Origin: JBHIYN01 sp041984235
GTDB taxonomy: Bacteria; Pseudomonadota; Gammaproteobacteria; Ga0077536
DNA length: 64,000 nucleotides
Reading direction: 5' to 3'
NCBI GenBank assembly: GCA_041984235.1
Contig: JBHIYN010000003.1
Coordinates: forward strand, 314,808 to 378,807
In this document: piece after piece, positions 37,217 through 46,149 of the stretch
Layout: each line of letters begins with the position of its first letter
Position numbering within the stretch: the stretch's first letter is position 1
Position numbers and translations under genes: made by a program
The notes under the pieces: model-generated
The model's database searches: none
What the model saw: the letters and a program-made list of their open reading frames with translations, nothing else
Told to the model about the DNA's origin: nothing

Positions 37217-38497
37217 ATGAAGAAGCAACATCAACTCGTTCGCGACTTCGTCTGGCTAGGAACCAGTCAGCTCCTCGTATTGCTGGCCCGGCTGTTCGGT
37301 ATTCGCATCCTGACGGAACTGGTGACCACCGACACCTACGGTGAGTTGGGTCTCTTGCTCGCCGTCTCGACGCTGGGTATTGCGGTTTTCGCGAATCCGT
37401 TGATTCAAGCTGCCATGCGTGCCTTGCCGGACTCGCGGCTCGCAGGACGGGCACAGGACCTCCACTCCCTGTCGTTTCAATTGCTCACCCTATCGGTCAG
37501 CGCTTTCGGCTGCCTCTTATTAGCTGGCTCCCTAATTTGGATTTTTTTGTCCTCGGATTCTGCCTCGATGTGGGCCATCGGCGCCGTTGCCATCTTGACG
37601 GTTGTGGATGTGTTGCGAACTTTCGAAATAGGCATGCTGAACGTTGCTCACCGGCAGCGCGCTTTTTCCGCGTGGAACGCCATTGACGCATGGGCTCGCC
37701 CACTGTTCGCGATCGTGTTCGTAGTGCTTGCCGGACCCATTGCCTCGGCAGTTATTCTCGGATACACCAGCGCGACGGCGCTGACGTACGCTGGATTTAG
37801 GCGATTGCAAAAAGCTAGAGCTCCAGCCCAGACAGATTTGGAGCGATCCAGCATCAACGCTGGGGATTGGCATGAGACTACCCGCTCTGCAATGCTGCGT
37901 TACGCCTTTCCGCTTGTGCCGGTAGCACTATTCGGCTGGTTGACCGGCGTCGCCGATCGATTCGTCTTAGCGGGCCTTGCAGGCACAGCCGAGACCGGCC
38001 TTTATATCGCCGCTTACGGTCTCGCCAGCGCGCCACTGTTCGCCCTAACGAAGATTTTTGTCAATACGTTCCGACCTCGCCTCTATGAAGCCCACGCCAG
38101 CAGCGACCATGGCGAGGAACGGCGCTTGGTTGCCCTTTGGATCGCGACATTCCTCGGTGTCGGCGGATTTGGCGTTTTGCTGTATTTTCAGTTTGCCGGC
38201 CCGATCGCACACGTTGCCCTGGCAAGCACATTTCGGGAATCGAGCAGTCTCATGCCCTGGCTTGCTATGGCCTATCTGGTTAAGGGCCTTCAGTCAGTAT
38301 TCGAAACCCGCCTTTATGCACAGAAGCGAACACACGTTCTGCTTAATATAGAAGGAGTAGGCGCTGCAGTCGCGCTGATATGCTATTTTGCCCTCATCCC
38401 CGAACTCGGCGCGATGGGTGCAGTGTGGGGCACATTCATTGCGATGGTCGTGACGTTTCTCGCCACAATCTGGCTGGCAAGAGAGTCAGACCGCTAG
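37217..38497 (+). CDS. Wzx-like polysaccharide flippase (MOP superfamily)
   Basis: This 426-residue protein has about 12-14 membrane helices, beginning QLVRDFVWLGTSQLLVLLAR and including DTYGELGLLLAVSTLGIAVF, typical of O-antigen/EPS flippases, and RYAFPLVPVALFGWLTGVADRF in the middle. It should turn the lipid-linked repeat unit to the periplasm. ATG 37217 is preferred to the GTG two codons upstream; either is possible. It is on the plus strand, opposite to most EPS genes, and is followed by the FkbM gene after 50 bases. Low G+C, like the Wzy-like gene. Confidence 0.85.
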   Translation: MKKQHQLVRDFVWLGTSQLLVLLARLFGIRILTELVTTDTYGELGLLLAVSTLGIAVFANPLIQAAMRALPDSRLAGRAQDLHSLSFQLLTLSVSAFGCLLLAGSLIWIFLSSDSASMWAIGAVAILTVVDVLRTFEIGMLNVAHRQRAFSAWNAIDAWARPLFAIVFVVLAGPIASAVILGYTSATALTYAGFRRLQKARAPAQTDLERSSINAGDWHETTRSAMLRYAFPLVPVALFGWLTGVADRFVLAGLAGTAETGLYIAAYGLASAPLFALTKIFVNTFRPRLYEAHASSDHGEERRLVALWIATFLGVGGFGVLLYFQFAGPIAHVALASTFRESSSLMPWLAMAYLVKGLQSVFETRLYAQKRTHVLLNIEGVGAAVALICYFALIPELGAMGAVWGTFIAMVVTFLATIWLARESDR

Positions 38498-38547
38498 GCA
38501 CTTTCACTGCACTGGGAGAGCACTTCGCTCACTCTCGCGATCACCGC

Positions 38548-39468
38548 ATGTCCTTCCGTATCCGAGCTAGGCTGTTGTTTCCGGTCCTACGCAGATTTGG
38601 CCGTCTGCGATGGCTACGTAGAGGCGTCCGTTATCGCCTGATTCGCATTTTCTCGAGCCCGGATGGCATTGCGGACCACGAGTACGAAACATCCTTCTTC
38701 AGCCTGAAATACCGCGGGAACCTTAAGACTCATATCGATTGGGAAGTCTTCTTTTTCGGTGCTTACGAAGCAAGTGAACTAGAGTTCCTCCGCACTCTAG
38801 CGCCATTCCTCTCCTCCAAAGTCATTCTGGACATCGGCGCAAACATAGGGCATCACACGCTATTTTTCTCGCGCCTGGCACGCCACGTCCATGCTTTCGA
38901 GCCTTTCGACCAGGTGCGCCGTACGTGCGAGCAACGCATTGAGGACAATCAACTGGATAATGTCACCATCCACCCCGTGGGGTTGGGCGCCGAGAATGAA
39001 CAATTACAGTACTTTGCGCCGAGAGAGATCAACACCGGGACAGGATCATTCGTGCCCGGTCACGCCGCGGACAATAATACGGCCGCTGGACGCCTGGAGG
39101 TATGTATAGGGGACGAGTACCTAGCGAAGTTCGACATTGACGACATCGGCCTCGTGAAGATCGATGTCGAAGGATTCGAACGCAACGTCCTTGCGGGTCT
39201 GCAGCAGACCCTGCGCGCTAATCGCCCGCTCATCGTCATGGAATTCTCTACCGACACTCGTGAAAGCATGGGCGATATCGAAACCTTGATGAACCTGTTG
39301 CCCGAGAACTACGTAATTCACCGCATCGTTGTCGACGAACCTCGGGCGGTATTATTCAATCGCTGCCGGGCGCACCTCCAACCTTTCGATTTTTCTTCGA
39401 GCCGTTACGACCTACTCATGATGCCAGCCGGCGTCGAACTGCCGATTCGAAAACGACGTCAAGGTTGA
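38548..39468 (+). CDS. FkbM family S-adenosylmethionine-dependent methyltransferase
   Basis: This 306-residue protein has the SAM-binding motif VILDIGANIGHHTLFFSRLA at about residues 92-111, the motif II region AFEPFDQ, and the FkbM block LVKIDVEGFERNVLAGLQQTL with IVMEF. It probably O-methylates a sugar of the EPS repeat unit. The ATG at 38548 follows the flippase gene by 50 bases. The last 10 bases overlap the converging beta-helix gene. Low-G+C composition matches the cassette. Confidence 0.9.
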   Translation: MSFRIRARLLFPVLRRFGRLRWLRRGVRYRLIRIFSSPDGIADHEYETSFFSLKYRGNLKTHIDWEVFFFGAYEASELEFLRTLAPFLSSKVILDIGANIGHHTLFFSRLARHVHAFEPFDQVRRTCEQRIEDNQLDNVTIHPVGLGAENEQLQYFAPREINTGTGSFVPGHAADNNTAAGRLEVCIGDEYLAKFDIDDIGLVKIDVEGFERNVLAGLQQTLRANRPLIVMEFSTDTRESMGDIETLMNLLPENYVIHRIVVDEPRAVLFNRCRAHLQPFDFSSSRYDLLMMPAGVELPIRKRRQG

Positions 39469-41186
39469 ACGCTGCCAGCTGGCCTGGGTGAGACAAACCG
39501 CCGGCCGAAGCGATCATTCATCGGCCAATCTAGACTTCCACCCACCGACGCAGCGCGCGACCCAGGATCCAGCGAATACTCGCCATCTTCCCTTACCGTG
39601 CCGCTCTCGATCAGATTACGGGCCGCGTTCGGCAGGCCATCTTCAAAGACATCCAGGGACAAGGACTCTCCACGGATGTACATGAAGCCGGGGTTGCCAT
39701 CTTCAGCGCCGACCAGAGCATTGGCATTGAACGTTAACGTCGCAGGATCGTAAGCGCCCTCGACGCACAGGATGTTTCGGATCCCCACAAAAAGGTTATG
39801 ACTGAATTCGAGGTTTCGGGCGGGCGAGGCGTTGGGAGTAAACCGCACAGCACAGCCCCGCCCTGACAGGGTGTTATTGCGGAAGGAGACGCCGCTGGCA
39901 TTGCGCGCCGGAAACCTCACTACCGACGCGCTGCCATCGAGCGCGATCAGGGTGTTAGAGGAAAACCGGAGATCATGGCCCGCGTCTGCACGACCTCGGA
40001 TAATGACCGCATCGCCGCGAGCATTTCGGCAGAAATTCGCGTGCACGTCGATTCTAGAGAATGCGTAGACTGGATCGACGCGGAGGCATGCCTTTGGTTG
40101 CTTGGCGTTCTCAAGGTAGGCGTCGACGATCTCGTTGTTCGTCACCCGGCCGTGCTTGGCTTTGATATTAATTCCATCGCCACGCACGTTAACGATCGTG
40201 TTATAGCTGACCTCCGCATCCATGACAGCGTCCCTGGCGCTCCCGCCTAGATCTATGGCATCGCCAGCATACGCAGTGCCGTGGCCGTCCCAGCCGAAGT
40301 GATGCAGTTTCGCGTTACCAATTCGGTTATGGGATATAACTACTTTCCCTTCAACGCTCTTGATATAAATACCTTCCCCTCCGATCTCCATGACACTGCA
40401 ATTGGTTATCGTCAAAGTCTGGGGCGTGGCGCTCCCGAACGTGTGGATGGCCTGCTGCAAAATACCGTAAAAGTTCACGCCATCGATTTTCCAGGCTCCA
40501 CCAAAATTATCTGCCGGCCAGACATCCGAACCAACCGCGATTCCAAGACCTTTGGGCTTACTGGGATTTCCGGCACCTACGTACTTGATTGCGCCTTTAC
40601 CCCCGCCAAGGACCGTTAGACCTTTGACGACAGAGCGTTCCGAGTGTCCGATCTGGATACCGAAGCGCCGCTGTCCGACTTCGAACACATGACCTGCGGG
40701 ATCGACCGCAATGTGCAGCAGAAACGAACTCCGCGACTCATTGGCGCTCACCGCGTATTGTCCCGGGCCGAGATCTTCAATCCCGGCGGGCGTCAGGAGT
40801 TCATCATCCAAGGCCACGACGCCGGGCTCACGAAAGAGACGCAGGACATAATGACCGCGTTCGTTCGGACCGTTCCACGCGTCGATAGTATCGACCGCGC
40901 GAGAGCCAAAGATCGTCCCCGGGTCGTCCCGACAACCCAAGTTGATCGTGACGTCACTCGCCTTGACTATCAATGTATTCCTATGCGGGCCACATACCCA
41001 CAAAGTCTTCCCAGCCAGCTTCCTCCACTGAATCGACCGGAATCCGCTCCATGCATCTAGGTAGGTCGTACCGTCGCCATCACCGTAGTGCCCCCCCGAG
41101 GGGCGGACAAAAAAGGCATCAGAATTCGCAAACGAGTTTTCGCCCACCACGAACAAGAACAAAAACACTGCCGCCGATTTGCGCAC
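39459..41186 (-). CDS. Secreted right-handed parallel beta-helix protein
   Basis: This protein of about 575 residues has a signal peptide (RKSAAVFLFLFVVGENSFAN) starting at a GTG at 41186. The body has beta-helix style repeats with Asn ladders, such as LTITNCSVMEIGGEGIYIKS, VSYNTIVNVRGDGINIKAKH, VTNNEIVDAYLEN and LEFSHNLFVGI. Such proteins in EPS loci are polysaccharide lyases or epimerases (pectate-lyase-like), acting on the exported polymer; no catalytic residues could be fixed. It is downstream of wecB by 47 bases and converges with the FkbM gene. It is lower in G+C than wecB. Confidence 0.8.
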   Translation of the reverse strand: MRKSAAVFLFLFVVGENSFANSDAFFVRPSGGHYGDGDGTTYLDAWSGFRSIQWRKLAGKTLWVCGPHRNTLIVKASDVTINLGCRDDPGTIFGSRAVDTIDAWNGPNERGHYVLRLFREPGVVALDDELLTPAGIEDLGPGQYAVSANESRSSFLLHIAVDPAGHVFEVGQRRFGIQIGHSERSVVKGLTVLGGGKGAIKYVGAGNPSKPKGLGIAVGSDVWPADNFGGAWKIDGVNFYGILQQAIHTFGSATPQTLTITNCSVMEIGGEGIYIKSVEGKVVISHNRIGNAKLHHFGWDGHGTAYAGDAIDLGGSARDAVMDAEVSYNTIVNVRGDGINIKAKHGRVTNNEIVDAYLENAKQPKACLRVDPVYAFSRIDVHANFCRNARGDAVIIRGRADAGHDLRFSSNTLIALDGSASVVRFPARNASGVSFRNNTLSGRGCAVRFTPNASPARNLEFSHNLFVGIRNILCVEGAYDPATLTFNANALVGAEDGNPGFMYIRGESLSLDVFEDGLPNAARNLIESGTVREDGEYSLDPGSRAASVGGSLDWPMNDRFGRRFVSPRPAGSVQP

Positions 41187-41233
41187 CTTTATCGCCGGCG
41201 CAAGCGACAATAACGCGCAGCCCGGCGGCGCCG

Positions 41234-42355
41234 TCAGCCGGCCGCGCCGCCGAGCGCACCCTGCAGGTGATCGAGAATGCGCTCGGACGCCTTGCCGTCC
41301 CACAACGCGGGCCGACGCTTCTCGCCTTCCGCCTCGCCGGCATCAAGCACCGCCGTCGCGGCGGCCACGATGCGCTCCGGGTCGCTGCCGACCAGGCGGT
41401 TGGTCCCTTCGTCTACCGTGATGGGACGTTCGGTGTTGAAACGCAGGGTGAGACAGGGGATGCCGAGCGCGGTCGACTCCTCCTGCAGTCCGCCGCTGTC
41501 GGTCAGGATCAGCCGCGCGTTGCGCCACAGGTTGAGGAACTCCCTGTAGCCGAGCGGCTCGTGCGTCGTCATGCCCGGGGGCACTTCGATGCCGTGTCTC
41601 TGCATGTTCGCGCGCGTGCGCGGGTGAACAGGAAAGACCAGCGGCAGTCGTTCGGCGACGCTGCCAAGAGCACCGAGAATGCCGCGTAGCGTCGCCGCAT
41701 CGTCCACGTTGGAGGGACGATGCAGGGTGACCACGCCGAATGCCTCGGCGGGCCGCAGGTCCGGCATGGAACCTTCGGCGCCGCCGGCGTCGAGGCGCTC
41801 GACTTCGAAAAAGAGGTTGTCGATCATCACGTGCCCGACGTGGTACACCCTCGACTCGGGCTTGCCTTCGTGGAGGAGGTTCTCCACGCCGCTCGGTTCG
41901 GTGACGAAGAAATAATCGGAGATGGAATCGGTGACGATGCGGTTGATCTCCTCCGGCATGTTCATGTCACCGCTGCGCAGCCCCGCCTCGACATGCGCGA
42001 CCGGGTAGCCGAGCTTCTTCGCGACCACGGAGCAGGCCAGGGTCGAATTGACGTCACCGAAGACCAGCACGCAGGCGGGGTCTTCGGCCATCAGCACCGG
42101 CTCGAAGGCGGTCATGATCGTAGCCGTCTGAACCGCGTGAGAACCACTGCCGACGTTCAGGTGGTGGTGCGGGGCGGGAATCTCCAAGTCGCGGAAGAAC
42201 ACGTCGCTCATGCCTTCGTCATAGTGCTGCCCGGTGTGTACGAGACAGTACTCGAATTCGGCCGGCCGACGCCGGATCTCACGAATGACAGGCGCAATCT
42301 TCATGAAGTTCGGACGGGCGCCGGCAACGAGCAGCAGTTTCAAGGCATTCTCCAC
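41234..42355 (-). CDS. wecB: UDP-N-acetylglucosamine 2-epimerase (non-hydrolysing)
   Basis: This 373-residue GT-B fold enzyme has the family blocks LLVAGARPNFMKIAPV, CLVHTGQHYDEGMSDVFF, VFGDVNSTLACSVVAKKL, VAHVEAGLRSGDMNMPEE (catalytic acidic residues), VTLHRPSNVDD and LTDSGGLQEESTALGIP. It makes UDP-ManNAc from UDP-GlcNAc, which suggests ManNAc or a derived uronic acid in the EPS; no wecC-type dehydrogenase is seen in the window. It is the seventh gene of the manC arm, 27 bases after the ATPase gene. High G+C marks it as outside the low-G+C cassette. Confidence 0.95.
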   Translation of the reverse strand: MENALKLLLVAGARPNFMKIAPVIREIRRRPAEFEYCLVHTGQHYDEGMSDVFFRDLEIPAPHHHLNVGSGSHAVQTATIMTAFEPVLMAEDPACVLVFGDVNSTLACSVVAKKLGYPVAHVEAGLRSGDMNMPEEINRIVTDSISDYFFVTEPSGVENLLHEGKPESRVYHVGHVMIDNLFFEVERLDAGGAEGSMPDLRPAEAFGVVTLHRPSNVDDAATLRGILGALGSVAERLPLVFPVHPRTRANMQRHGIEVPPGMTTHEPLGYREFLNLWRNARLILTDSGGLQEESTALGIPCLTLRFNTERPITVDEGTNRLVGSDPERIVAAATAVLDAGEAEGEKRRPALWDGKASERILDHLQGALGGAAG

Positions 42356-42382
42356 GAGTATAAGAGGTTCAAGACTTCGAGT

Positions 42383-43315
42383 TCAGCGTGCGTTTCGGAC
42401 CGGTGTCGCGGCGGCCGCCCCGACTTCCGCGACTGCCCGCGCCAGGTTACGGCGCACGTCGGCCTCGTCACGGCAGGCACCTTCGCCCGAACTGAGTCCC
42501 GCCCCGAAAAGTCCTTGGCTAACGCGTTCGATAACGAGATCGAAGATCATATCGGCTCCGATGGTCGGGGCCTCATCGGCAAAGCCATAGACCAACGCCG
42601 TATCGCACAGCGCGTTGATCAGCCGCGGCACGCCGCCACACTGGTAATGCACGAAACGGATCGCGGCAGGCTCAAACAAGGTCGGGTTGCCTCCCGCTAC
42701 CTGTAACCTGTGCGCGACGTAGCTATCGGTTTCTTCTGCCGTCAACGGCTTCAGGGCGTAGTCCACTCCGACGCGCTGCACGAACTGCACCAACTCCGGG
42801 GCACGCAGCTTCTCGCGCAGCTCAGGCTGGCCAACCAGCACGAGCTGCAGCACGAGATCCTTGTCCGCGTTGATATTGGTCAGCAGACGCAACTCCTCGA
42901 GCGCGGTCAGATCCAGGTTCTGGGCCTCATCCACGATCAGAACGGTCTTCTTGCCGCGAGCGTACTGCTCGATCAGGAAACGGCTGAAATCGTCGAACAA
43001 CGCAGCCTTGCTCCGGCCCTCCGCCGGGAGGTCGAAAGCAACACCAATCCAGTCCATCAGGTTGCCAAACGATTCGTGCGTATTGGAGATCAGGCCGACC
43101 TCGATCTGCTCGTCCATCTCGTCTAGCAGCTTGCGCACCAGCGTCGTCTTGCCGGAGCCGATATCTCCGGTCAGCACTACGATGCCCGCACCGTTCGCAA
43201 GGCCGTACTCGAGCATGGTCAGTCCGGTGCCATGATGCTTGCCCAGGTAGAGGAATGCCGGGTCAGGCGTCAGCGCGAAAGGCTTTTCGTCAAAGCCGTA
43301 GAAGGCCTCATACAT
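42383..43315 (-). CDS. ExeA/GspA-like AAA ATPase of exosortase-associated EPS loci
   Basis: This 310-residue protein begins MYEAFYGFDEKPFALTPDP, the family start. It has Walker A GDIGSGKTTL (about 45-54), Walker B TVLIVDEAQNL, and the sensor region LRLLTNINADKDLVLQLVLVGQPEL. This family is a standard member of exosortase-linked EPS clusters, placed next to the autokinase and chain-length genes as here, and may couple ATP hydrolysis to secretion or assembly. The C-terminal ~40 residues are variable. Its exact role is unknown. It is 73 bases from the autokinase gene. Confidence 0.88.
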   Translation of the reverse strand: MYEAFYGFDEKPFALTPDPAFLYLGKHHGTGLTMLEYGLANGAGIVVLTGDIGSGKTTLVRKLLDEMDEQIEVGLISNTHESFGNLMDWIGVAFDLPAEGRSKAALFDDFSRFLIEQYARGKKTVLIVDEAQNLDLTALEELRLLTNINADKDLVLQLVLVGQPELREKLRAPELVQFVQRVGVDYALKPLTAEETDSYVAHRLQVAGGNPTLFEPAAIRFVHYQCGGVPRLINALCDTALVYGFADEAPTIGADMIFDLVIERVSQGLFGAGLSSGEGACRDEADVRRNLARAVAEVGAAAATPVRNAR

Positions 43316-43388
43316 GGTGGCGCTCCGAGAACGGTCCGGAGCCCGCATCGATCAGTCCGCCATCAATCACCACCGTCACGCGCATCGC

Positions 43389-44195
43389 TCAATAGTAGGT
43401 CGGCTGGCTTTCGGATGCTCGGTTGAGCACGGTTCCGAGCAGATGCACCGTACCCAGCATTTCGACCGCTCGCGCCAACTCATCTTTAGTCGTTCGGCCG
43501 TCGTCGACCACCATCAGCGTGGTATCGACATAGGGGGAAAACGCCAGGGCGTCATCCGCCGAGAGAAGCGGCGGCAGATCAAAGATGATGATGCGGGAGG
43601 GATAGCGCGACTTCAGTTCCTCGACCAGGCGCACCATCTTCGGCGAAGCAAGCAGCTCGGAGGAATTCGGCACTGCTCGCCCGGCAGGCAGGATAACCAG
43701 GCGTTCGATCCCCGGATTGATCAGAATCTCGCTGACCTGCACGTCGTCGAGCAGGAAGTCGACCAGCCCCTTGCTGACCTGCTGCTCGAAACACGAATGC
43801 ACGCTCGGATTACGCAGGTCCAGGTCGACCAGTAGCACGGTGCGGTGGAAGTCCCGCGCCAGTGCAACCGAAAGGTTGATCGCGGTCAGGGTCTTACCCT
43901 CGTTGGCGCCAGGACTGGTCACCGCCAGCGCGTTCCAGCCCTGGGCTGCCAGGCGCTGCTCGACCTGTGTGCGCAGGATCTTGTATGCGGTCGAGGCCGG
44001 GTCGTTCTCTAGCCCCGTGATGATGCGGTTACGTCTCAGCACCGCCTCGTCGATCGGTACAACTCGGGTCTTCGAATAGCTGATCGGAGTATCGACATCC
44101 GCGGCACGTCGCGGTGGCACACCGTCAGCGCCCGCTGCCGGAGGAGAGACCTTCTGCTCGCGTGCCCGCTCGAGAGCCTGCTTGATCTTCTCCAT
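43389..44195 (-). CDS. CpsD/CapB-type tyrosine autokinase of the EPS system
   Basis: This 268-residue cytoplasmic protein has a P-loop of the bacterial tyrosine kinase type (VTSPGANEGKTLTAINLSVA, about 96-115), Walker A' LLVDLDLRNPS and Walker B IIIFDLPPLLSADDAL. The C-terminus has just two Tyr (PTYY), fewer than the Tyr clusters of Wzc or CpsD. The first ~50 residues form a helical region as in exosortase-associated kinases. It likely controls chain length with the Wzz-like protein encoded 16 bases upstream. Confidence 0.9.
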   Translation of the reverse strand: MEKIKQALERAREQKVSPPAAGADGVPPRRAADVDTPISYSKTRVVPIDEAVLRRNRIITGLENDPASTAYKILRTQVEQRLAAQGWNALAVTSPGANEGKTLTAINLSVALARDFHRTVLLVDLDLRNPSVHSCFEQQVSKGLVDFLLDDVQVSEILINPGIERLVILPAGRAVPNSSELLASPKMVRLVEELKSRYPSRIIIFDLPPLLSADDALAFSPYVDTTLMVVDDGRTTKDELARAVEMLGTVHLLGTVLNRASESQPTYY

Positions 44196-44211
44196 GTGGG
44201 GTGCTGCTCCG

Positions 44212-45948
44212 TTACAGCCCGAGTTTGCGCAGGACGACGAACCACAGGACGTCGAGCGGCTTGTACGCGAAATGAAGCACGGCCAGGCACGCCAGCAGGA
44301 AGCCCATGCCGCCGGCAGCCAGGATATAGCGCCGGTAGCTGGGCACCGTGGCAGCCCTGCCGTCCATGATCAGGGGGATGCTGGCCAGGGGCGGAGCCGT
44401 CAGAATCTCCTGCACGCCCCGGCGGCCGCGCACGCGGTTGTCGAGAGCCTCGGCCAATGCCACGCTGCCCAGACCGCCTACCACTGCGAGCAGCAGGCCG
44501 ACGATCAGGATCGCCGTGCGGTTCGGGCTGGCCGGCTCCTCGGGCTGCAACGGCGGCTCGATCAGGGTGAACTTCTCGCCCTTGCGCTCCGTCTCCAGAT
44601 TCTCCGACAGGCGCGCCTCCATCTGCTTGGCGGTGATCTCCTGGTATTTGGCCAAGGCGCTTTGATACTCGCGGTTGAGTGCCCGGTACTCCGCCTCGAC
44701 CTGCGGGATACGATTGAGGTTGGCGATGTGCTGATCGAGTTTCTCGCGAAGCACGGCACGTTTCTGACGCAGGCTTTCGATCTCGCTAATAGCGCTCTGC
44801 AGCCGCGCGGCCACCGAAACATAGGCCGGATTGGTCGGTACCTCGTCGCTATCGTCTTCGGGGAGGGCTTCGAGCTTGGCTCGCACCGCGGCCACCTTGC
44901 GCTCTGCTGCGACGACGTCCGGGTGCTCCGGTCCATAGCTCCGGCTCGCCGCCGCCAACGCAAGCTCGGCGGCTTCGAGTTCTTCCTCGTAGATGCCACG
45001 CGCCTCTGCCGGCCGCACCTGCGAGCGTAAGGCGTCGGCCATCTTGCGCAGGCGTACCACGTCGGGATGGCGCGCGCCGTAGGATGCCTCGGCCGATGCG
45101 AGCTCGGCTTCTACCGCGCGGAGACGTTCCAGCGAGGAGACGATGCCGGGCGACACGTCGCGGTAAGGCTCGGTCTGCGCCAGCTCGCCTTCCAGAAAAA
45201 TACGATTCTGCTCCGCCACCTGCAGGCGACGCTCGACCTCGACCAACTCGAAATCGGCGCGGTTCATCATTTCACGCGTGACACGCTCGAGCTCCGGCTG
45301 GTTATCCGCGTTCTCAGCCTTGAAAGCAGCCAGCTTCGCTTCCAGCTCCTGCACGCGGTCGCGCAGTGCTGCAGCTTCGTCGGTCAGGAAGGACGCGGTC
45401 TCCGCAGCCGCTGCGGTGCGGCTCTTGATGTTCTCGTTGAGATACAGAGAGACCAACTCGTTGGCCACGCGCTGCGCGAGTACCGGACTCTCACTCTCGA
45501 ATGAAAGGCTGAAGGCGATGGTGGCCTCGGTCGGACGTCCGCTGCGCGGATCGACGACCTCGGCGCTGATCATGTTGCGCCCGATGTCCTGCCGCATCTG
45601 GCCGAGCACCACTTCTCGCGGTTGCCGTTCCCGCTCCTCCGGGTAGAGGTCGTATTTCTCCATGATCTCGATCAGGTTGGCCGACGTCATCACGCGCTGG
45701 CTAATCACCTGGATGCGCTGATCGGCAAAGCTCGTAACCGTGGAGCGAACCAGATCGGACGGAATCTCCTGCTGCTCGATGAGTATGATTGCCTGACTGC
45801 GGTAGACCGCGGGCAGCAGCCAGGCGAGCGCAACTGCCGGAATCAGGATCAGCAGGGGCACGCGCGTAAGCAGCTTGCGCCGCCGCCTGAGGGCCACTCC
45901 ATAGTCGCGCAGGCTCATCTCGGCCCGCTGAAAGCTCATGTCAACCAT
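44212..45948 (-). CDS. Wzz-like polysaccharide chain-length determinant (exosortase-associated)
   Basis: This 578-residue inner-membrane protein has an N-terminal helix (LLTRVPLLILIPAVALAWLL, about 25-45), a long periplasmic part with heptad-like coiled coil (about 170-450), a typical Pro-rich region PPLQPEEPASPNRT before the second helix (about 480-500), and one more hydrophobic segment near the C-terminus. It would set polymer length together with the separate autokinase. It is longer than enterobacterial Wzz, as expected for this EPS family. Third helix and tail are unusual for Wzz proper. The start is ATG 45948 (ATG 45939 also possible). Confidence 0.9.
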   Translation of the reverse strand: MVDMSFQRAEMSLRDYGVALRRRRKLLTRVPLLILIPAVALAWLLPAVYRSQAIILIEQQEIPSDLVRSTVTSFADQRIQVISQRVMTSANLIEIMEKYDLYPEERERQPREVVLGQMRQDIGRNMISAEVVDPRSGRPTEATIAFSLSFESESPVLAQRVANELVSLYLNENIKSRTAAAAETASFLTDEAAALRDRVQELEAKLAAFKAENADNQPELERVTREMMNRADFELVEVERRLQVAEQNRIFLEGELAQTEPYRDVSPGIVSSLERLRAVEAELASAEASYGARHPDVVRLRKMADALRSQVRPAEARGIYEEELEAAELALAAASRSYGPEHPDVVAAERKVAAVRAKLEALPEDDSDEVPTNPAYVSVAARLQSAISEIESLRQKRAVLREKLDQHIANLNRIPQVEAEYRALNREYQSALAKYQEITAKQMEARLSENLETERKGEKFTLIEPPLQPEEPASPNRTAILIVGLLLAVVGGLGSVALAEALDNRVRGRRGVQEILTAPPLASIPLIMDGRAATVPSYRRYILAAGGMGFLLACLAVLHFAYKPLDVLWFVVLRKLGL

Positions 45949-46149
45949 GCCAGTCAGTCGTCGATCTCATCCCGGCGGCCGGCAATCGCGGGGCAGCGTC
46001 TGCTCTGCCGATGACCGCTCGAAATCTCGTCGATGGGGTGTGCGGGCCGAAGTATTCGTCCCTGTCGTCCATAGTGCGCGCGCAGCCTAACCCGGATTCA
46101 GCAAGGCGTCTCGTGCTGCACTGCACAGAATAGCATAGCTTCATGATTG

